DNA of 64,000 nucleotides from Vallitalea sp. (GCF_025211055.1 NZ_JAOARO010000087.1:1-64000); one strand, 5' to 3'. Counted from the first letter of the stretch, positions 46,321 through 55,140 are shown. Made by a program: numbers and translations. Notes: generated from the letters alone by a model not told the origin.

Positions 46321-46344
46321 ATGGCGAAAGTGTTCTTTAACTAA
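46321..46344 (+). CDS. Leader peptide MAKVFFN
   Basis: AGAGG at 46309-46313 lies 7 bases before an ATG that opens a 7-codon ORF encoding MAKVFFN, ending in TAA. The terminator follows 29 bases later. This is the layout of ribosome-mediated attenuators such as those ahead of resistance ATPases and methyltransferases. It is too short for statistics, so only context supports it. Confidence 0.5.
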   Translation: MAKVFFN

Positions 46345-46372
46345 TCTAATTTCATAACGGCATGATAAAATT

Positions 46373-46412
46373 ATAATAATTTTACTTATTGGTAGAATTA
46401 TTATGCTTTTTT
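46373..46412 (+). terminator. Attenuator-type terminator
   Basis: ATAATAATTTTAC and GTAGAATTATTAT form a 13-bp stem with one G-U and a 6-base loop, followed by GC and T6. Confidence 0.82.
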
Positions 46413-46553
46413 ATATGCCTAAGTAAGTACTGATTATACCTACATGATAGGTTTAATAGTTGTACTTATTATTAGATTTTTTAATTGAACATTTATATAC
46501 TGTAATTATCATATTTATATACGTTTCATATATAAAATATTTGTGTAATTATG

Positions 46554-46587
46554 GCTGAAAATGATTATGTTCATTTTCGGCTTTTTT
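46554..46587 (+). terminator. Second terminator upstream of the MutS2-like gene
   Basis: GCTGAAAATGA and TCATTTTCGGC form an 11-bp stem with one T-G pair, then T6. The interval 46413-46553 also contains an imperfect hairpin (AGTAAGTAC with GTACTTATT) and a possible TTGAAC/TATCAT promoter at 46485-46512. Confidence 0.8.
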
Positions 46588-46669
46588 AATTTAAAATATT
46601 ATAATTCTATTTTATGGAACCTGCAATCAATAATAAATTTTAATGTAGACAAAAATGGAGGTAATATCG

Positions 46670-48610
46670 TTGAATATAAAAGCTTTAGAGCTATTAGAAT
46701 ATAATAAAATCAAGGAAAATCTAAGAGATTTAGCAGTATCAGAATTAGGTAAGAAGTTGATTGATGATATAAAACCCAGTGATGATATAGACAGGGTCAA
46801 AAATCAATTGATTGAAACAACAGAAGCAAGAAGTATCATGGATAAAAGTTCAGCAGTACCTATTCAAAATCTTGTAGGTATAGAAAATATTATAGAAAAA
46901 TTGGGAAAAGGAACAGCCCTTAATCCAGAAGACTTACAAAGTATCTTAGGATTATTGCGTAGTACCAAAAAGTTGAAAAGATACATGGAAGAAAGGAAGT
47001 ATATAGCACCTATAATCAGTCAGTATGCTTTTTCCATGTTTGAACTAAGTGATGTCATTGAGGAAATAGATAGATGTATAGATAATGGTCGTGTTGTAGA
47101 TAAAGCCAGTACACAACTAGAAAAGATAAGGAAAAAAATATACATTGCAGAAAATAGAGTGAAGGTGAAATTGGATGATATAATAAAATCGCCTGCTAAT
47201 AGAAAATACCTACAAGAAAATATAGTAAGCATTAAAAACGGAAGACATATCATAGCTGTAAAAAGCGAATATAGAAATAATATAGCTGGTAGTGTAATAG
47301 ATAAATCCTCAACAGGTTCTACATTGTTTATAGAACCTCAGGCAGTAAGAAAATTACAAAGTGAACTGGATCTACTGAAAATAGACGAGGAAAAGGAAGA
47401 ATATCAGATTCTATTATATTTGACTTACATGGTTGAATCCTATAGCAGAGAATTGAACATTAATATAGAAACCATGGCTTATTATGATTATGTATTTGCA
47501 AAAGGCAAGTACAGTAAAAGTATCAATGGAAGAAGTGCTGAAGTTAATTTTGAAGGTTATATCAAGATTAATGGTGGTAAACATCCAATGCTTGGTAATG
47601 ATGTAGTTCCACTAGATTTTGAAGTAGGCAATGACTATAGTGCATTAGTGATAACAGGACCTAACACGGGTGGTAAGACTGTAGCACTTAAGACCATAGG
47701 ATTATTTACGGCAATGATACAATCTGGATTACATGTTCCAGTTCAAGAGGGAAGCGAATTCTCAATATATAGTGATATATTAGTTGATATTGGTGATGGT
47801 CAGAGTATAGAACAGTCCCTTAGTACCTTTTCCGCACATGTTAAGAATATAATAGAGATAATGAAGGCTAATACTAAATACACATTAATAATACTAGATG
47901 AGTTAGGTGCAGGAACAGACCCAGCTGAAGGAGAAGGGTTAGCAGTATCTGTACTAGAGGAACTATATGATAGAGGATCAACAATTATAGCTACATCCCA
48001 CTATAGCAAAGTCAAAACATTTGCAACAGAACATAAAGGATTCAACAATGGAAGAATGACATTTGATATAGCGACATTAAAACCTATGTACAAATTAGTG
48101 ATAGGGGAAGCTGGAGAAAGTAATGCTTTCATAATAGCCCTTAGACTAGGTATGAAAACAGATGTTATTGAAAGAGCGCATAAAATAACTTATAATGAAG
48201 AAAAGAATTACAAATCATTACTATCTAGTGGGCAAACCAACAAGGAAAAATTAAAAGTTAACTACTATACAAAAGCTAAACGACCCAAATCCTTAGATAG
48301 ACAAAAACAGACTGAGGAAACTAAGAAATCAATAGTAGAATATAATATTGGAGATGTAGTCTATGTCCATACTGTTAAACAAAAAGGCGTAGTCTATGAG
48401 AAGGTAAATAAAAAAGGTGAAGTTGGAGTGATGGTAAGAAATAAAAAGATGCTCGTTCAGATTAAAAGGTTATCACCATTCTTAGATAGTAAAGATCTAT
48501 ATCCAGAAGATTATGATATGGATATCATATTTGAAACAAAAGAAAATAGAAAGAAAAAGAAGACTATGAATAGGAAATATGTAAAAGACATGGTAAGAGA
48601 AATTGAGTAG
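46670..48610 (+). CDS. Short MutS2-family ATPase lacking the Smr domain
   Basis: A 646-residue member of the MutS2 group. Core and clamp helices (residues 1-320) are followed by the MutS ATPase: Walker A ITGPNTGGKTVALKT (about residue 332), DIGDGQSIEQSLSTFSAH, Walker B IILDELGAGTDPAEG and ATSHYSKVK. A KOW-like module follows (YNIGDVVYVHTVKQKG). Normal MutS2 is about 790 residues and ends in an Smr nuclease domain, which is missing here; instead there is a basic tail. Bacillus MutS2 is reported to act on collided ribosomes. TTG at 46670 was chosen, with TGGAGG 7-8 bases upstream; the ATG at 46655 overlaps that site. Confidence 0.88.
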   Translation: MNIKALELLEYNKIKENLRDLAVSELGKKLIDDIKPSDDIDRVKNQLIETTEARSIMDKSSAVPIQNLVGIENIIEKLGKGTALNPEDLQSILGLLRSTKKLKRYMEERKYIAPIISQYAFSMFELSDVIEEIDRCIDNGRVVDKASTQLEKIRKKIYIAENRVKVKLDDIIKSPANRKYLQENIVSIKNGRHIIAVKSEYRNNIAGSVIDKSSTGSTLFIEPQAVRKLQSELDLLKIDEEKEEYQILLYLTYMVESYSRELNINIETMAYYDYVFAKGKYSKSINGRSAEVNFEGYIKINGGKHPMLGNDVVPLDFEVGNDYSALVITGPNTGGKTVALKTIGLFTAMIQSGLHVPVQEGSEFSIYSDILVDIGDGQSIEQSLSTFSAHVKNIIEIMKANTKYTLIILDELGAGTDPAEGEGLAVSVLEELYDRGSTIIATSHYSKVKTFATEHKGFNNGRMTFDIATLKPMYKLVIGEAGESNAFIIALRLGMKTDVIERAHKITYNEEKNYKSLLSSGQTNKEKLKVNYYTKAKRPKSLDRQKQTEETKKSIVEYNIGDVVYVHTVKQKGVVYEKVNKKGEVGVMVRNKKMLVQIKRLSPFLDSKDLYPEDYDMDIIFETKENRKKKKTMNRKYVKDMVREIE

Positions 48611-48636
48611 AATTTAAAACGATATGGAGGAATAAT

Positions 48637-48996
48637 ATGTTGACACGTGATGAAGTGAAAAAATATATACTAAGTAAACCAGGTGCTTATGAAGATTATC
48701 CTTTCGGGGACGATGTACCAGTATTTAAGGTATGCAACAAAATGTTTGGTCTTTTCAACAGTGGAAATGATGAGCTTAGGGTTAACTTGAAAAGTGACCC
48801 TAGTGAAGCTCTTTACCTTAGAGATAATTTTGAAGCTATCATACCAGGATATCATATGAATAAAAAACATTGGAATACAGTTATTATAGATGGCAGCTTA
48901 CCTGATTCCATGATTACAGAATTGATTGATAAATCATATATGCTTGTCTATAGTAAACTTAAGAAAAGTGAAAGAGAAATTTTAGATAAAAAATGA
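48637..48996 (+). CDS. YjbR/MmcQ-family protein
   Basis: A 119-residue protein of the YjbR/CyaY-like MmcQ family (SKPGAYEDYPFGDDVPVFKVC, listed here as residues 14-34; GYHMNKKHWNTVIIDG near 82). The fold has a double-wing motif and some members are annotated as DNA-binding, but the function is unproven. GGAGG precedes the ATG, and the gene lies 26 bases behind the MutS2-like gene, so they are likely co-transcribed. Confidence 0.9.
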   Translation: MLTRDEVKKYILSKPGAYEDYPFGDDVPVFKVCNKMFGLFNSGNDELRVNLKSDPSEALYLRDNFEAIIPGYHMNKKHWNTVIIDGSLPDSMITELIDKSYMLVYSKLKKSEREILDKK

Positions 48997-49020
48997 ATAT
49001 ATGGGGTAAGGATACGTTGA

Positions 49021-49320
49021 TTATACTGGATAATGAATTATTGCTGCTATTTTGGAAATGGGAATATCGGCAATAGAGCCAGGCTTATATAAACAAGGGG
49101 GAGAGTTATTAAAGGTTCTATTGAAATTAATCATATTTTTTGGTGATTCGTCATGCTTTTTTATTACCCCTAGCGTCAGAATTAATGTAACGTAATCTTC
49201 ATGGATTGCTGCAAGTGTTCCGGTAAAATCAACGCTATTATCATTACACCCTACAGTATGAATCGTAACTGTCTTATAAAGGAACTTTTTCAAGTTATCT
49301 GAGAATATATTATCAACCAT
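49021..49320 (-). CDS. Sm-like small protein, paralogue of the next gene
   Basis: A 99-residue protein with an N-terminal FLYKTVTIHT strand, VDFTGTLAAIHEDYVTLIL and a C-terminal IADIPISKIAAI. This pattern of short strands resembles an Sm/DUF2642-type barrel seen in some spore-coat proteins. The same N- and C-terminal blocks occur in the adjacent gene at 49475-49870. The second ATG (49320) has GGTGA upstream; 49332 is the alternative start. The function is unknown and a spore-surface role is inferred. Confidence 0.7.
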   Translation of the reverse strand: MVDNIFSDNLKKFLYKTVTIHTVGCNDNSVDFTGTLAAIHEDYVTLILTLGVIKKHDESPKNMINFNRTFNNSPPCLYKPGSIADIPISKIAAIIHYPV

Positions 49321-49445
49321 ATTAATCACCATATTGTACTCTATAGTTTAACTATAGAGAGAAGAAATCTATGTGATTAATTATATTAGAATGTTAGAAT
49401 AATTATTACTGATAGAGAGTTGTATATTAATAATACTATATGAAG

Positions 49446-49470
49446 AAAGCAGGGAAATCCCTGCTTTTTT
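49446..49470. terminator. Terminator hairpin
   Basis: AAAGCAGGG pairs with CCCTGCTTT, then T run on the plus strand. On the minus strand it follows the Gly/Cys-rich gene and has a weaker T-rich tail. Confidence 0.75.
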
Positions 49471-49474
49471 ATTA

Positions 49475-49870
49475 CTATTGAACTGCGTTTTGTACGAAAG
49501 ATGCAATCTTGTCACATGGTATCAAAGTAACAGATCCTAAATTATTGTAGCAACCATATCCACTGTAACCGAAACCACAGCAACCGCCACCGCAACCATA
49601 ACCACTTCCGCCGCCGCAACCGCCACCGCAGCCACTAAGATTAGTTTTACAAGTGTTGCAACCTTGACCACAACATGCAGCACATGGTCCTTGAATTGGA
49701 TAAGTAGGAGCTCCACCTGGGCAAGTTAATAACTTAATAAAGCACTCTGTACAAGCAAGAACTATACCAGTAAAACCACAACCTGATGCGCCTCCACTTG
49801 TTGTAAAAATAGTAACTGTTTGACCTATTAATCTACCAAGATCATGATGGAAACCATAACCGTCAGCCAT
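49475..49870 (-). CDS. Sm-like protein with Gly/Cys-rich insert (coat-like)
   Basis: A 131-residue protein. The N-terminal LIGQTVTIFTTSGG and GFTGIVLACTECFIKLL, and the C-terminal VTLIPCDKIASFV, align with the neighbouring paralogue. Between them, residues 50-110 are Gly- and Cys-rich (CCGQGCNTC, GCGGGCGGGSG) with no counterpart there. Cys is about 14 percent overall. Such a barrel decorated with a Cys-rich loop could be cross-linked into the spore coat or exosporium; this is inference. AAAGGAGG lies 8 bases before the ATG. Confidence 0.75.
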   Translation of the reverse strand: MADGYGFHHDLGRLIGQTVTIFTTSGGASGCGFTGIVLACTECFIKLLTCPGGAPTYPIQGPCAACCGQGCNTCKTNLSGCGGGCGGGSGYGCGGGCCGFGYSGYGCYNNLGSVTLIPCDKIASFVQNAVQ

Positions 49871-50093
49871 TTGTTCTAACCTCCTTTTATTATCTTGTCC
49901 TAGTATATAGTATGTCTAGGTGTCCTAATGTGTGAAAAATAAAATAGAAAAATTTATATTTATATGCTATAATTTTTATGCTATAGAAAATAGCATGATA
50001 AAGATATATAAGTAATGATTTACAGGATGATTGCTAGAAAGAAATGTACACTTTATTATGAAAATACAATGAAGATTAGAGAGGTAAATAAGA

Positions 50094-51311
50094 ATGGTAA
50101 ATCGTATTGGTATGTTGTTAGAGAGATATAATATATATAATCAATGGGTAAGTATTGCTATATCTACAATGATAATTATATTGATTTGTATTATAGTTCA
50201 AAAAATAACCAAATATATTATACTCAATATTATCCAGAAAATAGTTAATAAAACAGATAATGTTTTTGATGAAATATTATATGAGAAAAAAGTATTTCAT
50301 AATATTTCACATATAGCTCCAGCTATAATAATATATTTATTCTCTAATTCATTTGAATCAAGGGAGATAATACAGAGTACTGTATATGCATATATTCTGA
50401 TCATACTAACTTTAACTTTATTTAAGATATTAGATTCCATACAACAAATATATAGGACTAAAGAGTTTTCTAAGAGTAGACCCATAAAAGGGATTATACA
50501 AGTTATCAAAATTATAATATGTGTATTTGCTGTGGTATTCATTGTTGCAATATTCACAAGTGATTCTGCGGCTTGGGCTATGTTAAGTGGGCTTGGAGGA
50601 ATGTCAGCTATTATTATTCTAATATTCAGAGATTCCATATTAGGTCTTGTTGCAGGAATTCAATTATCAACTAATAATTTATTGAAAATCGGTGATTGGA
50701 TAGAAATGCAACAATTTGGTGCAGATGGAGAAGTAGTTGATATATCATTAACTAATATTACTGTGGAAAATTGGGATAAAACCTTAGTCAACGTTCCTGC
50801 TTATAAGTTTATAGATGAATCATTCAAGAATTGGAGAGGAATGACAGACGCTGGTGGAAGAAGAATAAAGAGAGCAATCCATATAGACATAAACACTATT
50901 AGATTTCTTGATGATAAGCTATATGACCATTTAATGGAAGTGGACATATTAAAAGATTATTTAACTAGCAAACAATGTGATATTAATGCTTATAATAAGA
51001 GTTATAACATGGTTAACAATGTTAATGGCAGGAAACTTACTAATATTGGTTCATTTAGAGCTTATGTGATAGAGTATCTCAAGAGAAATACCAATATACA
51101 TAATGATTTTACTTTACTAGTAAGACAATTAGCTCCTACAGATAGAGGATTACCAATAGAAATATATTGCTTCACTAATGATACAGCATGGTCTAATTAC
51201 GAAGGAATCATGGCAGATATTTTTGACCATCTTTTCGCTATAATTAGTGAGTTCGATTTAAAAGTATATCAAAATCCATCAGGTTCAGATTTTGTAAAAT
51301 TGGCTAAGTAA
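50094..51311 (+). CDS. MscS-family mechanosensitive channel, YbdG-like
   Basis: A 405-residue membrane protein with N-terminal helices, a pore helix (AWAMLSGLGGMSAIIILIFRDSILGLVAGIQL, about residues 160-190) and a beta domain (LLKIGDWIEMQQFGADGEVVDISLTNITVENWD region). The extended C-terminus is typical of YbdG/YnaI-like members. It would release solutes on hypo-osmotic shock. GAGGT precedes the ATG. It lies 21 bases before ung, probably in one operon. Confidence 0.92.
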   Translation: MVNRIGMLLERYNIYNQWVSIAISTMIIILICIIVQKITKYIILNIIQKIVNKTDNVFDEILYEKKVFHNISHIAPAIIIYLFSNSFESREIIQSTVYAYILIILTLTLFKILDSIQQIYRTKEFSKSRPIKGIIQVIKIIICVFAVVFIVAIFTSDSAAWAMLSGLGGMSAIIILIFRDSILGLVAGIQLSTNNLLKIGDWIEMQQFGADGEVVDISLTNITVENWDKTLVNVPAYKFIDESFKNWRGMTDAGGRRIKRAIHIDINTIRFLDDKLYDHLMEVDILKDYLTSKQCDINAYNKSYNMVNNVNGRKLTNIGSFRAYVIEYLKRNTNIHNDFTLLVRQLAPTDRGLPIEIYCFTNDTAWSNYEGIMADIFDHLFAIISEFDLKVYQNPSGSDFVKLAK

Positions 51312-51332
51312 AATAAAAGGGGATGGAATTAG

Positions 51333-52010
51333 ATGAAAAAAATATTTGAAAATGATTGGCAAGAACTTCTGAAAGATGAATTTGATAAAGAATATTATAA
51401 AAAATTACGATATCAGTTAAAAAATGAATATAGTAATTACACTGTATATCCTGACATGTATGATATATTTAATGCATTACATTACACATCATATGAAGAT
51501 GTAAAAGTTGTTATATTAGGTCAAGATCCTTATCATGGACCTAATCAAGCACATGGGTTGAGTTTTTCAGTAAAAAAAGGAGTGAGGATACCACCCTCTC
51601 TAGTAAACATATATAAAGAATTGAATAATGATTTGGGTTGTGAAATGCCAAGTCATGGTAATCTCACTAAGTGGGCTAAGCAAGGTATACTATTATTGAA
51701 TGCTTCATTAACTGTAAGAGCTTCCAAACCTTCTTCTCACAGTAAAATAGGGTGGCAGATATTTACTGATAAAATAATATCTCTCCTGAATGAGCGAGAA
51801 GAACCTGTTGTTTTCATTTTATGGGGAAACTATGCAATTTCTAAGGAAAAACTTATTATGGGTGATAGACATTATATTATAAAATCTGTTCATCCAAGTC
51901 CATTATCAGCAAGTAGGGGCTTTTTTGGTAGCAAACCATTTTCTAAAGCAAATGATTTTTTGAAAAGAGTTAATAAAGAAGAAGTAGATTGGCAAATAGA
52001 TGAGATATAA
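51333..52010 (+). CDS. ung: Uracil-DNA glycosylase
   Basis: A 225-residue family-1 enzyme that removes uracil from DNA. The catalytic water-activating motif GQDPYHGP (about residue 68) and the leucine-loop [13 protein letters not shown] (about 188) are intact, as is [12 protein letters not shown]. Length is standard. It sits between mscS-like and topB genes with short gaps. Confidence 0.98.
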   Translation: MKKIFENDWQELLKDEFDKEYYKKLRYQLKNEYSNYTVYPDMYDIFNALHYTSYEDVKVVILGQDPYHGPNQAHGLSFSVKKGVRIPPSLVNIYKELNNDLGCEMPSHGNLTKWAKQGILLLNASLTVRASKPSSHSKIGWQIFTDKIISLLNEREEPVVFILWGNYAISKEKLIMGDRHYIIKSVHPSPLSASRGFFGSKPFSKANDFLKRVNKEEVDWQIDEI

Positions 52011-52027
52011 AAAAGGATGGATAAAAA

Positions 52028-54184
52028 ATGGGTAAAACGTTAGTATTAGCTGAGAAACCTTCGGTTGGTAGAGAAATCGGAAGAGTTCTTTCATGTAAAA
52101 GAAAATCAGACGGAGCATTATATGGAGATAAATATGTGGTGACTTGGGCACTTGGACATCTAGTTACTTTAGCGAATCCAGAAAGTTACCATGAAAGATA
52201 TAAGAGTTGGAATATGAATGACTTGCCCATGCTTCCAGAAAAGATGAAATTAGTGGTTATCAAGAAAACTTCCAGACAATTTGGTGTTGTTAAGAATCTA
52301 ATGAACAGCAAAGATATAACAGAAATTGTAATTGCAACAGATGCTGGAAGAGAAGGTGAACTTGTAGCAAGATGGATTATAGAGAAAGCAAGAGTCAAAA
52401 AACCTATAAAAAGATTATGGATTTCCTCACAAACAGATAAAGCAATAAAAGATGGATTTAAGAACTTGAAGGATGGAAAGACATATTGGAATCTATATAG
52501 GTCAGCATTTGCAAGGTCAAAAGCAGATTGGTTTGTTGGACTTAATTTAACTAGAGCATTAACATGCAAACATAATGTACAATTATCAGCTGGTAGAGTT
52601 CAAACACCAACACTTAACATGATAGTTCAAAGAGAAAAAGAAATAAATAAATTTGTCCCAGCAAAATACTGGGAAATAAAGTGTTCAGCAAAAAATGTTG
52701 AATTTAACCTTTTGGCTAAGGAAGGCAACTCAAGAATATTCAACAAAGAAAAAAGAGATAGCATATTAAATAAACTAAAAAATGTAGATGGTGTTGTAAA
52801 GAGTGTAGAAGAAAAGGTCAAGAAAATAAATGCTCCTTATGCATATGATTTGACAACACTACAAATTGATGCAAATAATAAATATGGTTTTTCTGCAAAG
52901 AGAACATTACAAATAATGCAGCAATTATATGAGCATCATAAAGCGGTTACTTATCCAAGGACTGATTCCAAGTATATATCAAAAGATATAGTGCCTACAT
53001 TAAAAGAAAGATTAGAAAGTATAACATCCAGTTCATATAAAGGTTTTGCGAGAGCATTAATAAGAACGAAATTGAATATTTCCAGTAGATTTGTAGATGA
53101 TAAAAAAGTAACTGACCACCATGCCATTATTCCTACTGAACAAACAGTATTTCTAAATGACCTATCCTCAGACGAAAGAAAAATATATGATCTTATAGTA
53201 AAAAGGTTTTTAGAAGTTCTTTCTAAGCCTTGTGAATATAAAGAAATAAAAGTAAGACTTAGTGTAAAAGACGAATTGTTTAATGTAACTTACAAAAATA
53301 TTATTAATCAAGGTTGGAAACAGATAGGCTCTGGTAATGAAGACATTAAAAATGAACAAATAAAATTTAAAAAGAATGACAAAGTGAAGATTGATAAAGT
53401 TTTCTATAACGAAGGATTAACAAAACCGCCTTCAAGATATACTGAAGCCTTACTATTAGCAGATATGGAAAATCCTAAGAGATTTGTCAAAGAAAATAAA
53501 ATGAAAGAAACTCTATCAAGTGTAGGGGGAATTGGTACTGTAGCAACAAGGGCAGATATCATAGAGAAACTATATAATACCTATTATATAGAAAATAAAG
53601 ATGGTAAAATACATCCTACCTCCAAAGGGAAACAATTGGTAGAATTAGTACCAGAAGATATAAAATCACCTATACTCACTGCAAAATGGGAAATGGAATT
53701 GACTGGTATAAGTAAAGGTAATGTAAAAGAATCTAGGTTCACCGAAAATATAAAAAACTATACAAAAGAACTTGTAGAGAAAGTTAAAAAAGATAATGTA
53801 ACTTTTAAGCATGATAATATTACAGGCGAAAAATGCCCAGATTGCGGTAGCAATCTATTAAAAGTCAATAATAAAAAAGGTGAGATGCTAGTCTGTAAAG
53901 ATAGAGAATGCGGCTATAAGAAAATGCTTAATAGAGCAACGAATGCAAGATGTCCCCAGTGCCATAAGAAAATGATAATGGTTGGTGAGGGAGACAAAAA
54001 AATGTTTATATGCAATAATTGTGGTTTCAAAGAAAAGCTAACTTCATGGAACAAGAGAAAAGAAGCCAAATCTAATCAAATGAATAAAAAACAAGTGAAG
54101 AATTATATGAACAAGATGAAAAAAGATGCTGAGAAACCATTGAATAATGCTTTTGCAGATTCACTATCAAAATTAAATATTTAA
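52028..54184 (+). CDS. topB: DNA topoisomerase III
   Basis: A 718-residue type IA topoisomerase that decatenates single-strand linked DNA. The TOPRIM domain begins MGKTLVLAEKPSVGREIG with the DxGREGE motif (ATDAGREGELVA). The catalytic Tyr is in AVTYPRTDSKYI (about residue 312). Two C-terminal zinc fingers (CPDCGSN with CKDRECG, and CPQCHKK with CNNCGF) and a basic tail are present. It lies 17 bases after ung. Confidence 0.96.
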   Translation: MGKTLVLAEKPSVGREIGRVLSCKRKSDGALYGDKYVVTWALGHLVTLANPESYHERYKSWNMNDLPMLPEKMKLVVIKKTSRQFGVVKNLMNSKDITEIVIATDAGREGELVARWIIEKARVKKPIKRLWISSQTDKAIKDGFKNLKDGKTYWNLYRSAFARSKADWFVGLNLTRALTCKHNVQLSAGRVQTPTLNMIVQREKEINKFVPAKYWEIKCSAKNVEFNLLAKEGNSRIFNKEKRDSILNKLKNVDGVVKSVEEKVKKINAPYAYDLTTLQIDANNKYGFSAKRTLQIMQQLYEHHKAVTYPRTDSKYISKDIVPTLKERLESITSSSYKGFARALIRTKLNISSRFVDDKKVTDHHAIIPTEQTVFLNDLSSDERKIYDLIVKRFLEVLSKPCEYKEIKVRLSVKDELFNVTYKNIINQGWKQIGSGNEDIKNEQIKFKKNDKVKIDKVFYNEGLTKPPSRYTEALLLADMENPKRFVKENKMKETLSSVGGIGTVATRADIIEKLYNTYYIENKDGKIHPTSKGKQLVELVPEDIKSPILTAKWEMELTGISKGNVKESRFTENIKNYTKELVEKVKKDNVTFKHDNITGEKCPDCGSNLLKVNNKKGEMLVCKDRECGYKKMLNRATNARCPQCHKKMIMVGEGDKKMFICNNCGFKEKLTSWNKRKEAKSNQMNKKQVKNYMNKMKKDAEKPLNNAFADSLSKLNI

Positions 54185-54198
54185 TACTATGTTAAAAG

Positions 54199-54245
54199 GA
54201 CTGTATCATGATTAAGTTGAATTTCTAATCATGATACAGTCTCTT
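54199..54245. terminator. Bidirectional terminator
   Basis: GACTGTATCATGATTA and TAATCATGATACAGTC form a perfect 16-bp stem, between topB and the convergent coat gene. Confidence 0.82.
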
Positions 54246-54251
54246 TAATTA

Positions 54252-54506
54252 TTACATTGGTTTATTAGAAAATTTTGTTTTAGCTTCTGATATTTTATTT
54301 TGTTGTGCTGCTTCAGTCTTATACCAACCCTTAGTAGCCATTTCCTTATACACATTATCTTGAGTGCAGAATGAATTATTTAATGCATTTTCAAATTCTT
54401 GTCTAACATTAGGGGTAGCAGCTTCTGTAACGGCTGTTGATAATGTTGAGCATAACTGTTTTTCAGAAACTAAACAATCATTTAATAAATCTTCGTCTTT
54501 ACGCAT
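54252..54506 (-). CDS. CotF-like spore coat protein
   Basis: An 84-residue protein of the Coat F domain family (DLLNDCLVSEKQLCSTLSTAVTEA at residues 6-29, then VRQEFENALN and a C-terminal KEMATKGWYKTEAAQQ). These are ferritin-like helical coat proteins of spore formers. AGGAGG precedes the ATG. It follows a 59-residue helical gene by 16 bases, forming a two-gene coat unit. Confidence 0.88.
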   Translation of the reverse strand: MRKDEDLLNDCLVSEKQLCSTLSTAVTEAATPNVRQEFENALNNSFCTQDNVYKEMATKGWYKTEAAQQNKISEAKTKFSNKPM

Positions 54507-54522
54507 AAAAAAACCTCCTTAG

Positions 54523-54702
54523 TTAACTGTTTAATTGATTAAATATACCGTTATAGCAATCCATATGCTTAGTAGCCATTTGATTACATAGATTTTTAAG
54601 AGTTTCATCTTGTACTTGAGTACTATAATCTTGGTATTTCTCAATCAATACTTTTGTTTGTGTAAGAACATCATTAATGTAAGATAATTCTTTTGTTGTC
54701 AT
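54523..54702 (-). CDS. Small helical protein, CotF N-terminal-like, 59 aa
   Basis: AGGAGG lies 5 bases before an ATG that opens a 59-codon frame (MTTKELSYINDVLTQTKVL, then QDETLKNLCNQMATKHMDCY). The pattern of two helices with NLCNQMATKH is that of short clostridial coat proteins that pair with CotF-like partners. It is co-directional with the CotF-like gene. Spore coat location is likely from context. Confidence 0.78.
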   Translation of the reverse strand: MTTKELSYINDVLTQTKVLIEKYQDYSTQVQDETLKNLCNQMATKHMDCYNGIFNQLNS

Positions 54703-54852
54703 AATAACCTCCTATAAAAATTTGATTGTATAATTATTATTATACAAATTTAGTAAAATATTCATAAAAAAATTTTTTATTAAAAACTAATAATATATTA
54801 AAGTTTACATACCATAATAAGTGCAATCAATTAAAAATCAGGAGGTATTAAT

Positions 54853-55011
54853 ATGGCTAAAGCTGGCATGAGAAGACCTGACCCAGAAGAACCACATGGA
54901 ACAGAAAGTAATAGAAAGCATAGATTTCCTAAAAATGATATGAGAATAGTACAAGAAATACAAGGAAAAGCTAAGACAGGTAATAAAAAAGCAAAAAACA
55001 TAATTGATTAG
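54853..55011 (+). CDS. Small basic conserved protein, 52 aa
   Basis: AGGAGG lies 8 bases before the ATG of a 52-codon frame. It begins MAKAGMRRPDPEEPHGTESN and ends with a Lys-rich tail. The fixed N-terminus suggests a conserved small protein of Clostridia, but I cannot assign a role. The short, charged, unfolded sequence would suit a ribosome- or nucleic-acid-associated factor (inference). Confidence 0.72.
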   Translation: MAKAGMRRPDPEEPHGTESNRKHRFPKNDMRIVQEIQGKAKTGNKKAKNIID

Positions 55012-55083
55012 TAATTTGTATACAAAAAACCTTTTCAATATTGTTATTTTAATGTATTATATAATAAGGTATATTTATTAGAC

Positions 55084-55116
55084 AACTTTCGTAGCATTCT
55101 TGTTGCTACGAAAGTT
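55084..55116 (+). promoter_or_regulatory. 5' UTR hairpin of the S1-domain gene
   Basis: A perfect 12-bp stem (AACTTTCGTAGC with GCTACGAAAGTT) lies 14 bases before the GGAG ribosome site. No T run follows, so it is not a simple terminator. It could be a binding site for autogenous control. Confidence 0.55.
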
Positions 55117-55140
55117 AAGTTATTAGAAAGGAGAAGTAAA

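Larger units (their letters stand above)
46286..46412 (+). ncRNA. Candidate attenuator leader RNA
   Basis: The predicted transcript begins near 46286 and ends at a terminator (46373-46412). It contains a seven-codon ORF with its own ribosome site. A perfect inverted repeat (46278-46289 with 46344-46355) brackets the ORF, although its left arm mostly precedes the predicted start. ATAATTT near 46288-46294 could pair with AAATTAT at 46368-46374, competing with the terminator base. No known riboswitch family matched by eye. Confidence 0.55.

Noticed and set aside
46551..46589. Twelve-codon ORF MAENDYVHFRLF within the second terminator
   Set aside because: No Shine-Dalgarno sequence and its frame coincides with the hairpin; more likely just the terminator.
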